Assembly (NCBI RefSeq): GCF_024868665.1
Contig: NW_026634401.1
Coordinates: 7,492-71,491 of the forward strand
Length of the DNA: 64,000 nucleotides
From: Triplophysa rosa
Taxonomy: Eukaryota; Chordata; Actinopteri; Cypriniformes; Nemacheilidae
Direction of reading: 5' to 3'
The translations under genes and the position numbers were made by a program. Shown here piece after piece: positions 1 through 10,070 of the stretch. The notes below the pieces were generated by a model. The model was not told where the DNA came from. It did not search any database and saw only the letters and a program-made list of their open reading frames with translations. The stretch's first letter is position 1; each line of letters begins with the position of its first letter.

Positions 1-1260
1 GAAGTACGCTTCCCCCCAGTGAGCCTCATTGCACAGGGTCCTGTGCAAGGCCAGGGAAGAGGAGCATCAAGTGGTACTAGTTACGCCCCTTGGCCTAACC
101 AGGACTTGGTTCTCGGAGCTAAGGCTCTGACAACGACTCCCCCCTGGCCGCTCCCCCTGGCGAACTGCTTCCCCAGGGGAAGGGGCACGTTACGGCATCC
201 AAGGCAGAACCTGGTCTCCATGTCTGGACGGGACGAGGAGATCCAGAGTGACCCACCCCCGGTCTGGTTGGAACGTCACTCAGGCTAGGGCTTCGGCCAC
301 TGGGCGGCTATACGCCCATAGGTGGCGCCTCTTCTTGTCCTGGTGCTCTTCTCGGCGAGAAGACCCGCGGAGTTGCTCGGTCGGGTACGAGCTGTCCCGT
401 CCTCAAGAGAGACTGGGGAGTAACCTCTCCCCCTCCACACTGGGAATGTATGCAGCCGCTTCGGCCACTCATCATGACCCAAGTGCTGGGTAGCCTCTGG
501 GACAGCATGGCCTGGTCATTAGGTTCCTAAGGGGCGCGAGAGGGTGACCACCTTCCACGCTCCGTACCCTCTTGCGACCTAGGTGGCGGGCCTAAAGAGG
601 CCCCGCCCCCTTCGAGCCTCTCGGGGTTGCCGCTCTTTCTCAGTCCTGATAAAGACGGCTTTCCGCATGGCACTCACCTCCAAGAGGGTAGGGGATCAGC
701 AAGCACCCTCCGTGTCCACAGATTTCCTAGAACTCGGGGCCGGGATTCTCACGTTATCTTGAGACCCCGCCCCAGCTACGTGCCCAAGGTTCCCACCACT
801 CTCCCGAGAGACCAGGTGGTGAACCTTCAGGCATTCCCCACCGGGGAGGATGACCCAAACGTATCCGTGCTGTGTCCAGTACGCGCACGGCGCCTCTACT
901 TGGACCGCACGCAGAGCCCAGAAGCTCTGAGCAGCTCTTTGTCTGTTTCGGAGGTCAGCAAAAGGGAGGGCTGTCTCCAAACAGAGGCTGGCGCACTGGG
1001 TCGGGGATGCCCTCGTTAGGGCATACCGATCTCTATTCGTCCCTGCCCATGGGGGTGAGACACACCCCTCATGGGCACTGGCTCAGGGCTACTCTCTGGC
1101 AGACATCTGCAGAGCTTCGGGTTGGGCTATGCCCAGCAACTCCGTGAGGTTCTAATACCTACGCGCGGAACCGGTGTCAGCCCGCATCCTGGCAAGGTGT
1201 GGGACCGGCAGCCGGTAGGGCGTACGCCTGCGGAAGCCCTTCCCCCTCCGGGGGGAGCAG
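1..1260 (+). pseudogene. DIRS tyrosine recombinase, decayed (copy C)
   Basis: The segment is homologous to the recombinase regions of copies A (23717-24648) and B (31641-32787). Recognisable pieces are scattered over frames, for example QARASATGRLYAHRW and LSPSTLGMYAAA near 285-490. The C-terminal part near 1070-1170 aligns with the B segment carrying the recombinase C-terminal motif (SLADICRAAGW in B). No single frame runs through, because several indels and stops break it. The role in an intact element would be cutting and joining of the circular DNA intermediate at a new site. This copy cannot encode that enzyme. Confidence 0.75.
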
Positions 1261-1900
1261 TGGCGATCCCGCCTCACTTCTTTCCCCTCGGGTTAAGAAC
1301 AGGCATTCCATCCAACACTAAGCACCCTTCCAGGGGACACGCTGGGCAGAGCAGCCCTGACCCCTTAGGCCGGGGAACAGTTGAGTTATCTCCCACATAG
1401 CTCTAACCGGACCTAGTGCTCCAGACGTGGTAACCCCCCCTCCATGGGCTGTTCCGTCTGATGTATCCTCATGAATGGTTCCCACCTTGGCAACCCATGA
1501 CCTCCCCAGGTGGACTCCCACCTTGCGGTTAACTCCTGCAGTCCGCACATTCCTCCCATGAGTTCTCCCCTGTTGGTGAGACCATGTGGTGTTTCCACTA
1601 ATTCCTCCCTACGGTAGGTAGTGGCCTCTGCAACGTTTTTTCCCCCCAGGGGGGAATAATGCTTACCCAGTGGCCCGTACGGTGCCGGGCGGCTTCTCGC
1701 CATTTAGAGAATCAGGCCTCCGCCCGTGACGGCCGGCGTTAGGGGGCTTCCCAACTTTTTGTGGAAAGCTCTGGGTCCCCCTTCCTCTCCACTGGAAGGT
1801 CATAATTTCGCGTTAGCGTGTTCGTCTGACTCGCCCAGGCCAGTCAACGTCGCTCCGCAGAGATTGTGACGCGGCTCAGTGCTGTGGCGTTTTCCATAGG

Positions 1901-2008
1901 AACCCCATTCTGTCGGTTCGACACAACGTCGAGAGACCGACAGAAAGGGAACGTCTTGGTTACGGATGTAACCTCGGTTCCCTGATGGAGGGAACGAGAC
2001 GTTGTGTC
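1901..2008. repeat. DIRS internal complementary region (copy C)
   Basis: The first part (about 1901-1955) is the reverse complement of a DIRS left end as seen at 20057-20107. The second part (about 1957-2003) is the reverse complement of this copy's own right end at 2235-2286. In DIRS biology this region templates completion and circularisation of the ends. It contains the short palindromes ggttacggatgtaacc and gttccctgatggagggaac. Confidence 0.8.
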
Positions 2009-2070
2009 CCTCATGCCACAACACTGGCCGCCCACCCCAGCGGTCGGGGGAGCATGCTTTAGACTCCTCA

Positions 2071-2286
2071 CACCAAAGGTGAATGAATGAGCACGCCGGC
2101 TTCCCTCTTAAACCCGGACATCCAGGGAGGAGCCCGGCATGCAAATTTCATTCGCCAATTTTCATTGGCCTTTTCTAAATACTCAGAAGATGATAGGTTC
2201 CCAAGACAAACCCCATTCTGTCGGTTCGACACAACGTCTCGTTCCCTCCATCAGGGAACCGATGTTACATCCGTAACCAAGACGTT
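2071..2286. repeat. DIRS right terminal repeat (copy C)
   Basis: It is homologous to the right terminal repeat of copy B (33566-33788) and, inverted, to the left repeat of copy A (20080-20255). Shared landmarks are gtgaatgaatga, gcatgcaaatttcattcgcc and ccattctgtcggttcgacac. The promoter-like cttttata of copy B is changed here to a cttaaa-type sequence, so the antisense TATA box is lost in this copy. Confidence 0.8.
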
Positions 2287-2884
2287 TGCAGCTTTAACAT
2301 TGAGAAACAGACACACTTCAGGGTAAACACTAGGAAACAACAAATATGCATGCGTCAAAAATACATGAAGATGTTCATTTTCATACTTGTGTGGATTGAC
2401 TGCAGTGAAATGCAGTAATTAGTATCATATCATACATCATTTCATAAAGACAAGAGGGAGGTTGTATCCGACTGATTTCACATTAGCCAAGTCGAGTCCC
2501 GAGTCTATAAACAGGACTAATCAGCGTTCACTCTCTGGGTAAGAATCGCATCATTAACCGGTCGCCGCTCTCACGAAGAAGCCCCACCAGGCGGCCTCTC
2601 CACCTCTCAGAAACGCCACTCAATCTCATGTGACTGTTTCTCTCAGACCTCTTCTTTTCATATCGTTCCCTCCTGTTTACCCTGTCCAGAAAAGAGGCGT
2701 TGAAGAGTGTGCCATAGCAACCCTGAGTGGCTCCCTACGGGCAGCGTATGCACGGGCTAATCAGCGATCCGGAGCCGCTGTTGTTTAGCGTGCAAACAAA
2801 TGCCCAGGAGGAGCAGCTTTAGCTGGTATGAAATGTAGCAGCAAGATGTCATTGTGTCACAGCTCATGGAGAAAAAAAGAAGAT
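2287..2884. other. Non-coding, nothing recognised
   Basis: This lies between the DIRS right end and the target duplication of the hAT element. I see no coding frame of note and no terminal repeats. A moderately GC-rich block around 2500-2800 is not assigned to any family. Confidence 0.5.
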
Positions 2885-3139
2885 GCCTTGGGTAGGGATG
2901 GGCATTTAAAGCAGAAATAATATTCGAAGATCGATGAGAACTATTAGAAAATTATTCGAAATTCGCACCCCTCCCCCACATGCACGCATGTACAGTATTA
3001 CGTACACATAAACGGAGAGAGCGAGAGAGACCATTTACGCTTTAAATCCGTATGACGACACACTGCTTTATTTATTATGGAACAGACAATCTTACATCAA
3101 GCAATACATTAAGATAACGTGCTGAAACATTAATATATA

Positions 3140-3545
3140 ATTAACAACCGAATGACGGCACTTATTAACAGTACGTCGATCAGCATCAACCGCTCATAAT
3201 GCTAAGACATTTCCTTGTAAAATATGAGCATGCACATTTATAACAACTAAAATCAGTGTGATTGATCCAGGAAAATATATTAAAGCCATAAAGATTTTAG
3301 GCCAGACTCGAAACGCGTTTCATATTTACCGAATGACGGCATTTATTAACAGTCCGGAACGATTTCATAAATTAACAGCTCAAAAGGCTTCCATTTCTAT
3401 GTAGAAAATAGCATTAACATTAATATCAATAAAAAACAGTTTGATTTATCCAAAAATATATTTAAAGATTTTAGGCTAGACATAAACGCCTTAAAACATA
3501 TTTTGAACAGCTTGAATGACGGCAGTTACACTTTGTTACAATTAC
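3140..3545. repeat. Diverged tandem repeats inside the hAT element
   Basis: The motif gaatgacggca recurs near 3150, 3330 and 3514, the first two followed by ttattaacag. A second motif, aaagattttaggc followed by agac, recurs near 3291 and 3469. This gives a repeat unit of about 185 bp present about two and a quarter times, 3' of the transposase. The function is unknown; subterminal repeats in hAT elements often bind transposase, but that is not shown here. Confidence 0.6.
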
Positions 3546-3666
3546 AGTATGTTAACATCTTTTAACACACACACTGTTAAAACATTCTGTAGAAATTACA
3601 GTATTACTAACTACAGCAAAACTTTTTTTACCGTGCACTCTACCTAACAATAACTTATTTCATATT

Positions 3667-5197
3667 TTAATTAAAAAAAACGAGCATGTCCACGTGTTCA
3701 GGATGAAGACGGGAACGCAATCTGTTCACAATTAGCCCGGCCGCAGAGAACACCCTCTCTGATGGCAAGGAAGTCACGGGCACACACAAGTAAGCCTTAG
3801 CCAATTTTGCCAGTTGGGGGTATTTGTTGTCGTTGGTTTTCCACCAGCTCATGGGGTCGATGTGGATGGGTGAGCACATGTCCTTGCAGTACAGATTTAC
3901 TTTGGTTGTGTCAGAGATTTCTACGTTATAGTCATCACCAAACAGTACTGCAATTGCAGATGCAGATAGTGAATCATTTCGTGGCTTTTTGGCCAACGGT
4001 TGTGTTTCATCAGATTTTTCTGTTAGGGCTATATCTTCCTCGCTCTCTGTGCTGTTTGAGATTAGATCACACACCTTCGCCTGCACAGCACGTTTACCTT
4101 TCTCAGTTGCGAACCTCAGGTGTTTGTGTCTAGGGTCCAGGAAGGATGCGATGTATGCAAGCATGCAAGCACTGCTGACATCTGCAGGTGCAAGTCGCCG
4201 CTCCAGTGAAGTAGACACTGCTTGCTTGAACTGAGAGACTTTCGGAGACTCTGCTGGGATTTCTTTGAGGTGTTTTGACAAAAGAGTTGCTGTCACCGGG
4301 TAAACCATGGAGATTGATACTGCGGATTCTCCACACGATGCAGTGGTCGCACATTTAAGTGAGTGCAGCACTGGTAAGAGTTCCTCCATAACGCCCCAGC
4401 TATCGCCAGTCAGTTCGAGGGTTCGTGCATCAGATAGTTTAGTGAAAGTTCTGTCTGATAAGACAGCAGAAATTGCCCATCTTTGTTCCAGTAAGCGCTC
4501 GAACATGTCATGAATAGAATTCCACCTAGTTCGGCAGTACTGCACTAATTTGTGCTCGGGGACATTCTGTAGTTGCTGCTTTTGTTTCAGTGCTTGTGTT
4601 GCAGTAGTGCTCTGGTGGAAATGAGAAACAAGACGACTGGCAGATGCGACAACATGTTTTATGTGTTGAAGCTTGAATCCGTCGTTTGTGGCGAGCTGGA
4701 GTGTGTGTGCAAAACAAGGCTGAGAGTCCCACTCTAACAGTTCAGTGTTGGCAAGCACCATGTTGCTCGCGTTGTCATGCACGCATGCAGTGATTTTTCC
4801 GCATAGTCCCCAGTGGTCCATTGCAGTGGAAAGCACATTTGCCAAATTTTCAGCAGTATGCCGCTCTAGCATAGATTTAGTCTGCAGAACAGTGCTGCAC
4901 ATTTCCCAGTTGAGTATATAATGACAGGTGGCCGTGATGTAAGATTCGGTTGTAAGTTGTAATTTTTTACAAGCTCCCTTGCGTTGTCATGAAAAAGTTT
5001 CTCCAGTGTGGCAGTGATCGTTTTTCTAGACGGAACAGTAAACTCGGGCTGTACAAACTCCATAAGATTTTTAAAACCCTCTCCTTCGACAAAGCTGATC
5101 GCAAGCATATCCTTAGCGAGCATCTTAGGTGCATGAACGCGTTTGGATGCATGAACATGTTACGCGTGAAAACACAGCGATTTTTTTGAGATGGCAC
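3667..5197 (-). pseudogene. hAT transposase (ZBED-like), frameshifted and truncated
   Basis: An open frame of 411 codons (4902 down to 3667) carries the hAT core. CVHDNASNMV holds the second catalytic Asp, CRTRWNSIHDMFERLLE is the conserved RW block, and the C-terminal dimerisation segment reads SLPSERVFSAAG. An upstream frame (5123 down to about 4960) encodes the region before the catalytic core (PSRKTITATLEKLF). The two frames join at an A6 run on the minus strand (T6 at 4963-4968), where a frameshift combines with loss of the TTDxWTS-type segment that normally carries the first catalytic Asp. The BED zinc finger is absent. The protein would be catalytically dead. Close relatives include domesticated ZBED genes, but the terminal repeats and target duplication show this is a transposon copy. 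Confidence 0.88.
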
Positions 5198-5270
5198 ACA
5201 CTATTTGAAATTCTATAGTTAAATAAACTAATCGAATATTCAAAATTCGTGACTCATCCCTAGCCTTGGG

Positions 5271-5711
5271 AGGGATCGTCTTCAATTCTGTGCCTTGTGA
5301 ACTTTTGTAGACTGTGAACGTATAGTATAAAGAAAGACACAAAAGCCCAGATCAATGTTTCTTCAATTGAAGAGATGTCTTGGTGGTTTCAGTGTCCCAG
5401 TCCTCCAACACTATGGTTCCTATTAAACTTAATTTTAGTTGCAATTAGTAACTTTAAAAAAAAAATACACAAATCTGTTTTTGAGCATGGACATCAAACT
5501 CATTGTTCAACACTGTCGTATCACAACTCTGTATCACAACAATAAGCTAGTAATAATTTTAACATTTTACATAATTGATGCGCATGATTTCACAGGAGAT
5601 TTTGTCATCATTTGAGTAACCTGCAATTGTAGGATTCAAACAGCGATGGCTATAGAAAGACAAAATGAGCAGACTGCATATTTAATTTCCTTTATGTGAA
5701 ATATAATTTAA
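5271..5711. other. Non-coding, nothing recognised
   Basis: AT-rich sequence without a convincing frame or terminal repeats. Confidence 0.4.
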
Positions 5712-6240
5712 TATGGATGTAACGATTCACTCAGCTCACAATGCGATACGATTCGCGATACTGATCTCACAATACGTTTTTTACGTGGGTTTTTTTTACA
5801 AAATGAGTTGAAACAAAGTGCCCTTTCATTATTTCTCAAATGCTGCACATTTCTTTGTAAAATAAAAATATATTTTATGTCAAATAACAAAACTAAATTG
5901 CAATTATTTAAAATGAAAACAAATTCCATATCAAAATAAAACATGAATAATACAAAAGTCTCTTATAATATAAACAAACTATGACTTTTTAAATTAAATA
6001 TAGCATTTTTTTTTTTAGAAATATCATCCGAAATCATCTGTGAAATACGCTGCACACTCTTGAATATTCGGATTGTACTGTTCTGGAACAGTATTGTAAA
6101 TAAAATGTGACCATTAGTTTTTAGTTGTCTCATCTTTTGGAAGGGCAATCAAAGAGGCTTTTTTTCGAAACGAAACACAGCGTCTCCACGACATGGCTGC
6201 GGCGGCGACGATACAATGAGATTTACAGGTACGCCCACCT
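5712..6240. repeat. Probable hAT-like non-autonomous element or fragment
   Basis: The left edge reads tggatgtaacgattcactc followed by alternating gatacgattcgcgat blocks, which resemble ends of fish hAT-like repeats. A second characteristic block (acgaaacacagcgtctccac) occurs near 6170. I could not find a matching inverted end or a target duplication, so the extent is approximate. Confidence 0.35.
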
Positions 6241-6489
6241 TACTTGCATATACATTTGGGCGGTCTTAGTCAACTCATACCACGAACTGACGTAGATTTG
6301 TGAGGGTGTGGTTACACGAGGCGTTTCAGGCAGGTCTGGGTGAGCATTCGCTTTTAGATAGAATGCATCTTTTGTTTCCGACACTTTCATTTTTGCAATT
6401 TTAAGTGTCTAATGCGTGCATGGGCAACTTATAACACACCAAAGAAACAGAAAAACACCTATTTGCGCCATATGACACTTTAACATAAA
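6241..6489. other. Non-coding, nothing recognised
   Basis: Short stretch between the repeat fragment and the LINE; no feature supported. Confidence 0.3.
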
Positions 6490-6503
6490 TATTTGTACGT
6501 GTA

Positions 6504-7952
6504 ATGTGTATTATTAACTCATCTCTGACATTAGGACATGTGCCTAAAGCATATAAGGTGGCTGTTATAAGGCCCCTTGTCAAAAAAACCCAACTCGACC
6601 CTAGAGAACTAAGGAACTACAGGCCTATATCGAATCTACCTTTCATATCTAAAGTTCTGGAAAAAGTAGTTTCAACTCAATTATGCTCCTTCCTCGAAAG
6701 GAATGACATCAATGAAGAATTCCAGTCTGGATTTAGAGCATGTCACAGTACAGAGACTGCTTTGATCAGAGTTACAAATGATCTGCTATTGGCGTCTGAC
6801 CGAGGTTGTATCTCGTTATTGGTGCTGCTAGACCTTAGTGCTGCATTCGATACCATTGACCACAGCACACTCCTACATAGACTCGAAAATTATGTCGGCA
6901 TTAAGGGAATAGCTTTGAAATGGTTTAAATCTTATTTATCCGACCGTTTTCAATTTGTAGCAATAAACAATGAGGTGTCACGCAAATCGCAAGTCCAGTA
7001 CGGTGTACCACAGGGCTCAGTCTTAGGGCCTCTGCTCTTCGCATTATACATGCTACCTCTAGGAGATATAATAAAGCGACACGGAGTTAGCTTTCACTGT
7101 TATGCTGATGATACTCAACTTTATATTTCCTCGAAGCCTCATGAAACACAGCAGTTCCATCGAATAATGGAATGCATAGTCGATATAAAAAACTGGATGA
7201 GTAACAACTTTTTATTACTGAACTCGGACAAAACGGAAGTGTTACTTATTGGACCGAAAACTGCTATAAGTAACAACCAAGAATACTGTTTAACTATTGA
7301 CGGATGTTCCATAAAACCCTCGTCGTCAGCAAAGAATCTTGGCGTTCTATTCGATAGTAATCTGTCATTTGAGAGCCACGTCGCCAACACCTGTAAAATT
7401 GCGTTTTTCCATTTTAAGAATATATCTAAACTACGTCATATGCTGTCAATCTCAGATGCAGAGAAGTTAATTCATGCATTCATGACATCAAGACTAGATT
7501 ACTGTAATGCACTGTTAGGTGGTTGCCCTGCAGGCTTATTACAAAAACTCCAATTGGTCCAAAACGCGGCAGCTCGAGTTCTTACACGTACAAAAAAGTA
7601 TGAACATATTAGCCCGGTTCTGTCAACCTTGCACTGGTTACCTATAAAGCATCGCGTTAACTTTAAAATCTTGCTTATTACCTATAAAGCCTTACATGGT
7701 TTAGCTCCTCAGTACTTGAATGAACTCCTTTTGTATTACAGTCCTTCACGTGCATTACGCTCTCAGGCGTCCTGTCAGTTGGTAATACCTAGAATTTCAA
7801 AATCAAGTGCAGGTGGTAGATCCTTTTCCTATCTAGCGCCTAAACTTTGGAATAGTCTTCCCTGCACTGTCCGGGAGGCAGACACACTCTGTCAGTTTAA
7901 ATCTAGACTAAAGACGCATCTTTTTAATCTTGCATACACTACTCTTCCATAA
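6504..7952 (+). CDS. LINE ORF2 C-terminal part: reverse transcriptase (partial)
   Basis: The frame is uninterrupted for 482 codons and encodes most of an L2-type reverse transcriptase and its C-terminal region. RT landmarks in order are RNYRPISNLPFISKVLEK, LLVLLDLSAAFDTIDH (first catalytic Asp), YGVPQGSVLGPLLF and the catalytic box CYADDTQLY. The C-terminal domain follows (TSRLDYCNALLGG, LQLVQNAAARVLT, LHWLPIKHRVNFK, KLWNSLP). It ends KSRLKTHLFNLAY, as fish L2 proteins do. The endonuclease domain and ORF1 are missing through 5' truncation, so the first Met is only the first in-frame ATG of the fragment. The lack of stops suggests a fairly recent insertion, but the copy cannot move by itself. 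Confidence 0.85.
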   Translation: MCIINSSLTLGHVPKAYKVAVIRPLVKKTQLDPRELRNYRPISNLPFISKVLEKVVSTQLCSFLERNDINEEFQSGFRACHSTETALIRVTNDLLLASDRGCISLLVLLDLSAAFDTIDHSTLLHRLENYVGIKGIALKWFKSYLSDRFQFVAINNEVSRKSQVQYGVPQGSVLGPLLFALYMLPLGDIIKRHGVSFHCYADDTQLYISSKPHETQQFHRIMECIVDIKNWMSNNFLLLNSDKTEVLLIGPKTAISNNQEYCLTIDGCSIKPSSSAKNLGVLFDSNLSFESHVANTCKIAFFHFKNISKLRHMLSISDAEKLIHAFMTSRLDYCNALLGGCPAGLLQKLQLVQNAAARVLTRTKKYEHISPVLSTLHWLPIKHRVNFKILLITYKALHGLAPQYLNELLLYYSPSRALRSQASCQLVIPRISKSSAGGRSFSYLAPKLWNSLPCTVREADTLCQFKSRLKTHLFNLAYTTLP

Positions 7953-8587
7953 TATAAATCTTCAGAGGGTTTAGGCTGCATTAGTTAGATCAACCGGAAC
8001 CAAAAACACAACTGATGTACTTGTTGCATCAAAGAGTACAGAACAGTACTCTACTCTCAGCCAGTCTTGTCTCATTGTTCCAAGGTTACCACAGCGAGCA
8101 GGATGCAGTTCATGGCCTGACCTGATGGTAGAGCGGAGAATGGGAAGTGGGGACCTGACAAGAGCTGAGATGATAGAGCTGGATAAAGAAGGACGCGGTC
8201 TCTTGACATGTCTTCACCACAAAACTTCAAATGCTATTAGATTATTAATGATAATCTTAAACTATAATTTATTTTATTATTAAGTTTATTTATTTTATTT
8301 AGCCTTGTTGTGCAAGTTCTCTGGAGCTTGTGCAGAGGCAGCAGCTTTTGCCAGAGGGGAACTGGAATCCCCTGGTTGGGCCTGGGTTCTCCTGAGGTTT
8401 TTTTTCTCGATTAGAGTTTTGGGTTCCTCGCCACCGTTTGCATACTGTTTTTGCACTATCTGCCTGACCGGGGGGGCTGCTTTAGAATCTTAAAGTTTTA
8501 CTTAATTAATATTGCATATAGGAATTTATTATCTGCTATATTTGACCTGTGCTTCTCTCTCCTTTATCCTAAATGTGTGCTCTCACT

Positions 8588-8745
8588 GAGCGTGTGTGTG
8601 TGTGTGTGTGTGTGTGTGCGTACTTGTCTGCGTATGTGCGTGTGTGTGTGTGTGTTGTGTGTGTGTGCGTGCGCATCCGTGTGTGTGTGTGTGTCTCTAT
8701 GTCTATGTGTGTTAGTACGTGTGCATATTGTGTGTGTGGAGTGTT
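8588..8745. repeat. (TG)n microsatellite in the LINE 3' UTR
   Basis: Long runs of alternating TG with occasional C, A or T interruptions. Overlapping open frames here only reflect the dinucleotide repeat and encode Cys/Val or His/Thr low-complexity peptides on the two strands. Confidence 0.9.
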
Positions 8746-8902
8746 TTGTATGTGGGTATGTCTGTCTTCTGTGTTTTCAACCTTTTCTTGTTTCTGCAGG
8801 TACAACTTTAATTATTTTGCTTATAGTCAATATGTCTCATGTACAGCTGCTTTGTAACAATGAAAATTGTAAAAGCGCTATATAAATAAAGTTGAGTTGA
8901 GT

Positions 8903-9583
8903 AATGTAACTGGGATGGGTGCATAAATAATATGTTCATGCGATTCAGTAAACGTACTAAATATTAAAATGTGAATTTTTATGTTTATACTTTTGGACAG
9001 AATATTATTATGCATATTATTAACTGTAAGTGAATAAGCAGTTAATGATAAATTGTAAAAGAAATGTAAAGAAAATTGTGTACTTAAAATAAAAATATTA
9101 AAACTACTTTTTTATTTCAACTGTAAGCCCTTGTCAGATATTGTGTGCAAATGAAATCTGCTGTTTTTTGAGGTTCTCGGCTGCGTCTGTACTGGTTGAC
9201 AATCACTGTGGATATGTTGGTGGGCTCTAATCGAAAGGTACTAATGAGTTTCAGAGCGGACCCTTATTGATATTCTACAGTGCTTGCACAACAGTGTCTG
9301 CAGACGTGATAAAGCAGCACGAGGCTGAGGCCGCGGGCTAAACGCTGAAGCAAGAGAGCAGTCAGGCTGCTACTCAAGCCACTCTAAACACAGTGTTTTC
9401 CAAAACGCCTTGAGCTTGTGTACGCCGCATCCAAACCGGACTCCACTAATCACTAAACCAGCAGTTTTAGCCCACCTGCCCTCTTTCTGCTGCCTATAGA
9501 ACTGACACTACTGCCTGTCCTCTTCAAATTAAAGTTGCTTGATGTAATAGGATGGTCCTTTAATGTTATAGAAGAATGTCACA
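8903..9583. other. Non-coding, nothing recognised
   Basis: AT-rich at first and mixed later. No reading frame, terminal repeat or RNA gene is supported. Confidence 0.4.
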
Positions 9584-9797
9584 CCCTGATAGCACACATA
9601 CATCTTGGAGACGTCTAATTGACGTCTGCATTTACATCTGCAATACGTCTCTGACATGTTTCCTGTCAGATGTCTATGATTCAGAATGTTTTTAAAACCG
9701 CTGTTTCTAATACGTTTATCAGATGTTTTCCAGATCTCCAGATCTTTAGCAGACATTTTACAGACGCACCTATGAAATATGGGTGTGATGCTCTATT
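9584..9797. repeat. Inverted-repeat element, copy 1 (gacgtct-rich)
   Basis: It starts ccctgatagcacacataca and contains many gacgtct/agatgtct motifs. The final part (agcagacattttacagacgc) is roughly complementary to the beginning, as in a foldback MITE. The right end is degenerate. It is followed directly by a second copy in the same orientation. Confidence 0.6.
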
Positions 9798-10070
9798 ACC
9801 CTGATAGCACACATACATCTGGGAGATGTCTATTTGATGCCTGCATTTACATATGCAAGATGTACTATATGTTTTTGATTGTTTGCTCATCTGCAATACG
9901 TCTTTGCGACGTCTGCTGTCAGTTGTCATATAGACATCTAGAAGATGTCTGTAAGATGTTTATGATTTAGAATGTATGTAAATCTTAGCAGATGTTTTTA
10001 CACAGCAGAGGTTTTCCAGACCTCTGGATCTTTAGCAGACATCTTACAGACGTACCTGTGCTATCTGGGT
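9798..10070. repeat. Inverted-repeat element, copy 2 (gacgtct-rich)
   Basis: It begins accctgatagcacacatac and ends gtacctgtgctatctgggt. The two ends are inverted copies of each other (about 16 of 19 bases). The interior repeats agatgtct and agacatct motifs on both strands, so the whole element folds back on itself. Copy 1 abuts it in direct orientation. Confidence 0.7.

Larger units (their letters stand above)
1..2286 (+). mobile_element. DIRS-like retrotransposon copy C, right-hand part
   Basis: This is the right portion of a DIRS-type (tyrosine recombinase) retrotransposon whose left part lies outside the window. It contains a decayed tyrosine recombinase gene, then a non-coding stretch, the internal complementary region (1901-2008) and the right terminal repeat (2071-2286). 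The first bases match copy A from about 23717 and copy B from about 30037, but copy C is clearly more diverged from A and B than they are from each other. The right end reads gtaaccaagacgtt and stops at about 2286, as predicted by the complementary region. DIRS elements lack integrase and integrate by a tyrosine recombinase, so no target duplication is expected. Confidence 0.85.
2893..5262 (-). mobile_element. hAT DNA transposon with intact target duplication
   Basis: The element begins tagggatggg and ends tcatcccta, giving matching terminal inverted repeats (tagggatg). The 8-bp target duplication gccttggg is perfect, at 2885-2892 and 5263-5270; 8 bp is the hallmark length of hAT insertions. 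The 2370-bp interior carries a minus-strand hAT transposase relic (3667-5197) and diverged internal repeats between 3140 and 3545. Only about 65 bp separate the recognisable N-terminal coding sequence from the right end, so the usual BED zinc-finger exon is missing. Boundaries are seen directly; placement in an Ac/ZBED-like group is inferred from the protein. Confidence 0.92.
6490..8902 (+). mobile_element. L2-clade LINE, 5'-truncated
   Basis: This is a non-LTR retrotransposon fragment that starts inside ORF2, near the RT-domain segment INSSLTLGHVPKAYKVAVIR, and runs to the 3' end of the element. The 3' UTR (7953-8902) includes a conserved-looking block around 8310-8480 and ends with aaagcgctatataaataaag followed by short gttga repeats, a typical L2-type tail. 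5' truncation is the usual outcome of target-primed reverse transcription. A long TG microsatellite lies within the 3' UTR. No clear flanking target duplication was identified. Confidence 0.88.

Noticed and set aside
3667..5197. Domesticated ZBED-type host gene
   Set aside because: Terminal inverted repeats, the 8-bp target duplication, the frameshift and loss of catalytic residues show it is a transposon relic.
8451..8885. Overlapping long frames of Cys/Val or His/Thr in the TG repeat region
   Set aside because: They are translations of a TG/CA microsatellite within the LINE 3' UTR, not genes.
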